DNA of 64,000 bases, from NCBI RefSeq assembly GCF_040412425.1, contig NC_089777.1, positions 33,967,537 through 34,031,536 of the forward strand, written 5' to 3'. Position numbers and translations under genes: made by a program. The number at the start of each line of letters is the position of its first letter. Position 1 is the stretch's first letter. The DNA comes from Macrobrachium rosenbergii (taxonomy: Eukaryota; Arthropoda; Malacostraca; Decapoda; Palaemonidae). Of the stretch, positions 56,917-64,000 are shown piece after piece. The notes beneath the pieces are model-generated. The model was not told the DNA's origin. It searched no databases and worked only from the letters and a program-made list of their open reading frames with translations.

Positions 56917-58609
56917 ATGGCTTCTTTTGACAATGATGTTGATTCATTATCATCATGCAGTGATTTTGATATCAATAATTACAATGACAGTGACGATACT
57001 GACGATGACACTGAAAGTAACAGTGATAACGATGTGCATATTGATGTGGGAAGCTTATGGAATCGGGTATATGCACCTGAAAACCCTTGTTCAGGTACGA
57101 AATTTAAGTTTTCTGCAGAGACATATAGGACCAATAAACATTCCTAGTAAAAATGCACATCCAATAGAGTACGTGTTGTTATTTATGAATAATGCCATCG
57201 TCGACAAATTAGTCACTGAAACCAACAGATATGCCAACCAAGTCCTTTCTGAGAAGGAAGAGTGGATGGCATCACATCCACATCTACAATATTCTCGATG
57301 GAAACCTGTTACTCGAAACAAAATGATGAAGTTTTTGAGTTTGTCCTTGTTGACGGGTCTTATTCCTTTGAAAAATGTAAAGCATTTTTGGAGCACTTCT
57401 AGAGAAACTAAAATTCCCTTTTTTTCTGAGACGATGGCAAGGGATGAATACTTGCTCATTAGTAGATTTTTTCATATTAGTGATAATGCACTAGAGGTCA
57501 TCCCCAGTTCGATGCTTGGGCCCGTATAAGGCCATTTTTGGATTCATGTAGCAGTTTGTTCAAGCACCATTATCACCCAGAGCAAACCGTATCTTTAGAT
57601 GAGAGTATGGTAGGTATGCGCAACATAAGAGGCATTCCAGGTATGGTATAAAAAAATTTGAATTATGTGAAGCCAGTAGTGGGTATGTTTATCACATAGA
57701 CTTATATTCAGGGAGGGATTTTTATGCTAGTGGATCCGAGAAAGGTTTTGCACATACTGTGGTAATGAGTATTATGGAGAAGAGTAATCTACTGAATAAA
57801 GGTTACCATCTTGTAACAGAAAATTTTTATACAAAAGTGCCTCTTGCTAATGATTTATTGCTTCATAATACTTCCCTTACCGGAACCATAAGGATAACAT
57901 CAAAGTTTTTGCCAGCTATATTGAAAAATTAAAAACTGAAGGCAGGTGACACTGTGTATGTAAGGAAGGGTCAAGTCCTTACCTGTGGCTTCAAAGAAAA
58001 ACCTTCTCGTAAGCCAGCATATATACTAACATTTTCACATGCCGAAAATGTAACACTAAACAAAAAGTATGGCAATGTTGTGAAACCTAAAGTAATAAAT
58101 GAATATAACATAGGAATGGGAGGGGTGGACTTGAGTGACAAGAAATTGTATCATTTTGCTGCTCAAAGACCTACAAGGAGGTACTGGAAGAAAATATTTA
58201 TGAATATCTATGATATTTTAGTGCTAAATGCATATATTCTTTATCAAAAAACACTGATAAGCCAGTCAAGAGATATGAATTTATTCGTATGACAGTAGGA
58301 GTCCTTTGCCAAGACGAGCAAATTCATACCTATCCAGTGATCCCAGCATCACCTTTGTCACCTTCCAGTAGTCGCTTGTCAAACTTCTCAAATTCCTCAC
58401 CTGGTCCCTCATCACCTGGATGCGGAACACAGCACTGGTTTGCAAGACTGGATGGGACAAAACTAAGATTGTGTGCTATCTGTCCAAAAAGGTCAAAACA
58501 CTGGTGCCCGGGATGTAATGTAGGCATTCATGAAAAGTGTTGGCCCGAGTTGGACCACTATTTTCGGGTGAAAGGGCGCCCAATGAAGAAACATAATGAT
58601 AATGAATAA
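56917..58609 (+). pseudogene. piggyBac-family transposase 2, multiply broken
   Basis: Starts MASFDNDVDSLSS with an acidic run (DTDDDTESNSDNDVH), a frame change near 57100, then WKPVTRNKMMKFLSLSLLTG and ETMARDEYLLISRFFHISD. After another shift near 57525 come SLDESMVGMRNIRG (first catalytic Asp), a stop at about 57649, LVTENFYTKVPLAN, where the second catalytic Asp is Glu, and a stop near 57930. The last part has GMGGVDLSDKKLY (third Asp) and RRYWKKIFMNIYDI. The C-terminal zinc domain is RLCAICPKRSKHWCPGCNVG, then IHEKCWPEL. It is of a different lineage from relic 1: the two are alike only in motif order. Confidence 0.88.
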
Positions 58610-58790
58610 ATAATAAAGAAATCTTTGTACCTGATGTAAGTTGAAGAAAAAAAATTTGAGTTTTATAAAATTTTTATTCGGTGAGTAATATTGGTGCTTA
58701 CGCTGGCTTGCATATGACAGTAAAATACACATGCATATAAACCCATCTAGCCAATTAATAACTATTGTATATTTTTCATATTTTTTCAAG

Positions 58791-58935
58791 TATTTCCTCA
58801 GTATATAAGGAGTAATTTTGGAATGAAAAAAATTTTCAGGTATTTCCTCAGTATATAAGGAGTAATTTTGGAATGAAAAAAATTTTCAGGTATTTCCTCA
58901 GTATATAAGGAGTAATTTTGGAATGAAAAAAATTT
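58791..58935 (+). repeat. 50-bp tandem repeat, three copies
   Basis: Units start at 58791, 58841 and 58891 with TATTTCCTCAGTATATAAGG, followed by AGTAATTTTGGAATGAAAA. They are essentially identical, so very recent. Confidence 0.95.
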
Positions 58936-59139
58936 GAATTGTGTATGAAAATACTGTACAGCACCTTCCAAAAATAAAAAGTTGTTCCTGAAATTTTTTT
59001 TCTTTCCAAAAAACAATAATTTTAAATATAAATTTTTAAAAGTATCTTATATTTTTTTAGATTATTCATCTGTGAAAAAACGCGATTTCAACAGTGTATA
59101 ATACTAGGTGATAAGTTGAAAAATAAGCGAGAAAATATT

Positions 59140-59599
59140 GGTTCTATGATATTAGTTGCAAATGCATAATATTGCCGTCGTCCTTAAGCAGCATCCCCCC
59201 CCGCACCACATGGGTTAAAGTCCTAACTTCACAATCCATGTTTTCAAGCCTTCCTTGGAGGGACTGGACTTGGAGTTCGAGTTTTAAGTCACTTGTACCA
59301 TACCCTCGTCCAGATTGATAATCTCTTGGTCTTTTATTTGTCTGTTTTAACAGACTATTGTCTATCTGCCATTGATGGAACGTGCATCGTTGTGTTTCGA
59401 AGACCATGTCTCCTTTTTCATCTTGTTTGTATCATGATTTGCTCCGGGGTGGGACATCAAGAGAGCCTCCGCCAGCTGTATTCATCTTTTCGATGGCAAG
59501 GACAGGTTCAATGGTGACATCATCCATCAAATCCATTACAGTGTCTTCTACTAAAATATTGGCGATGGAGTCATCACTCAGTCCAATGCGACGTGACAT
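59140..59599 (-). pseudogene. N-terminal part of a third piggyBac-like transposase
   Basis: On the minus strand, ATG at 59599 gives MSRRIGLSDDSIANILVEDT and an acidic continuation to a TGA at 59434-59432; a second frame (59407-59144) continues with TQRCTFHQWQIDNSLLKQ and GRGYGTSDLKLELQ. Short basic/acidic starts of this kind (SRRxGLSD) are typical of piggyBac transposases. The core domain is not present to the left, where the 50-bp repeats and relic 2 begin. Its 5' side faces the element end at 60014, so both could belong to one minus-strand element. Confidence 0.5.
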
Positions 59600-59972
59600 C
59601 TTTTCTTACTTTTGCCAAGCACCTGAAAAACAAAAAGATAGGTCACATATAGATGTCAAAAAGAAAAATTTCATAGAAGTATAATAGCCTACTAATCATT
59701 TAAACCTGTTTTTTAGTCACTGTGGCCTGAATTATCGTCAACAGGGGCACTGTAACGATAACTTATGTAAAGGGTGCCACGACTAAAATCCCACAAACGG
59801 AAATTGTGGGTCCGCCTGGAGTCACTCACCCTGCCTAAAGCGTCTTAGAAAGCATTTGGAGGGCAGAGCGCAACCTGTCAGCTACAGTACCAAGAGCCGA
59901 CTGAAATCATGAGGGCCCACTGGTCAAACACTCCAGCTGCTATGAAAAAAGAGTGGGAATGTTGAAATAAAA

Positions 59973-60014
59973 ATCAGTGTGGGTTCGTGCGAACCCAGTG
60001 ATACAGTTCTAGGG
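59973..60014 (-). repeat. piggyBac-type terminal region shared with element 1
   Basis: GTGTGGGTTCGTGCGAACCCAGTGAT contains the palindrome TGGGTTC / GAACCCA, and the last 18 bases, AGTGATACAGTTCTAGGG, equal those at 50275-50292. The flank is TAATTA. It is either the left end of the minus-strand relic 3 or the right end of relic 2. Confidence 0.7.
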
Positions 60015-60029
60015 TAATTATACTTTATG

Positions 60030-60419
60030 TTACCTAAATTGAGACAGATGAAAATTGTATATATAAAATTTTAATAGTTGAATCAGGTGATATAATAAAA
60101 AGATATAACAAAAAATGGTAAATATTTTTAAAAAATATTTTACATAAAAAAACATTCTGGGATACAGTAAGTGCAGTGTCGTAATATGACAATGGCAAGT
60201 GGATTTCTTGCAATTTGCACACAAAACCTTCGTCCTAGCTGTGGATGAATGATGAATTGGGACAATATGGCATCTTTGGTGCTTTTCTGTCTTGATTGCA
60301 TCTTCCTCTTGTTGCCTGGGGAGTTGTTGCACGGGACCAAATACACTTTGGATAACTGCTGAAAGCTCCTTTGAAGACCAGTCCGGGTGAGTCTGTAGTA
60401 TGCTCAACAAGGCTGCCAC
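60030..60419 (-). pseudogene. C-terminal fragment of a piggyBac-like transposase
   Basis: A minus-strand frame of 129 codons contains HQRCHIVPIHHSSTARTKVL and CANCKKSTCHCH, a piggyBac-type cysteine-rich tail lacking one cysteine of the first pair. The rest after LHLLYP is hydrophobic AT-rich read-through. The catalytic core is missing; (TA)n begins just to the right. Confidence 0.5.
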
Positions 60420-60499
60420 TCGTAGGGGATATTAGCTAAAAGTAGGGGGTAGGGGTACCAACAGGGAAAACTGCAATATGTAGGGGAATGCAGGGATTT

Positions 60500-63672
<3,173 letters not shown>

Positions 63673-64000
63673 TCCAACTGCTATCCATCCAATTTATTTT
63701 TAAAGTATGTTAAGAGAGCATTGGATAAGTCCTTTCACCCTCCTGCTACCACACACTTGGCACATAAATTAACATATTATATAAGTTTTCCGTTCACGTA
63801 TGACACCTCTTTCCTACCCAATCTAAAAGGATTTTAACGAATTATTTTCCTGCAGTTGACGTGAAGCTCATATTTAAGAACCCAAGAACTATTGGCGGTA
63901 TGTTTCGTCACAAAGAAAAAACTGCCCTTTAATGCAGTCGGTGTTGTTTATTTATTTACTTGCTGTCAATGCCATTGTCAGACATACGTGGAAACACACG
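63673..64000 (+). pseudogene. second Penelope-like copy, opposite orientation, cut by the window end
   Basis: The + strand 63673-64000 repeats, in reverse orientation and with only a few differences, the sequence at 61623-61965 of the first copy: YPSNLFLKYVKRAL, and then NPRTIGGMF. It starts abruptly within the coding region, at a point where the first copy still has N-terminal sequence, so this is a 5'-truncated copy in head-to-head arrangement. It continues beyond the window. Confidence 0.88.

Overview
This is a eukaryotic, intron-rich, AT-rich window, best explained as nuclear DNA of a decapod crustacean. I infer the group from the mix of elements: a tRNA-derived SINE of a type I associate with decapod genomes, pogo/Tigger-like MITEs, piggyBac, hAT and Tc1 relics, a Penelope-like element, Ty3/gypsy, and long (CT)n, (GA)n/(GT)n and (TA)n microsatellites. 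There is no bacterial, organellar or free viral content.

Host gene: one gene is read on the + strand and enters from the left. Five internal coding exons (1432-1639, 3620-3773, 6101-6370, 8468-8644, 10415-10673) and a terminal exon (42083-42189) join with matching splice phases. They make a polar, low-complexity protein tail ending in a coiled-coil-prone stretch and a hydrophobic C-terminus compatible with PDZ binding. The 3' UTR runs to about 43.96 kb. I do not recognise the gene with confidence. The last intron is 31.4 kb and swollen by transposons. Two other phase-compatible short terminal exons (12877-12905 and 51153-51211) raise the possibility of alternative C-termini.

Layout: 1-1250, 3' end of a broken non-LTR retrotransposon with a restriction-like endonuclease tail. 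1.4-10.7 kb, host exons with a SINE and two MITEs in the introns. 13.66-17.71 kb, an about 4 kb TTAA-flanked inverted-repeat element. 18.94-27.05 kb, a four-level nest: a MITE holds a TTAA-flanked piggyBac-type element, which carries five tandem units of about 380 bp, one of which is split by a complete 5.0 kb Ty3/gypsy element and a second MITE. 27-42 kb, degraded repeats, a second SINE in reverse orientation, a 1.2 kb pogo-like element, further MITEs, a strikingly A+C-rich segment and a (CT)n block. 42.1-43.96 kb, host terminal exon and 3' UTR. 44.8-47.8 kb, an element with about 285 bp inverted arms. 47.9-50.3 kb, a piggyBac transposase relic. 51.6-54.7 kb, a Tc1-like element with about 370 bp inverted repeats and an intron-containing transposase relic. 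55-56.4 kb, an internally deleted hAT. 56.9-60.4 kb, three more piggyBac relics. 60.5-61.0 kb, (TA)n. 61.0-64.0 kb, Penelope-like sequences in inverted arrangement.

Nearly all transposon coding regions are broken by frameshifts or stops; the gypsy integrase frame is the longest uninterrupted coding stretch apart from the first piggyBac frame. I see no evidence for a new functional system. The most informative items are the dated nest, the possible alternative last exons, the element with long inverted arms, and the inverted Penelope junction.
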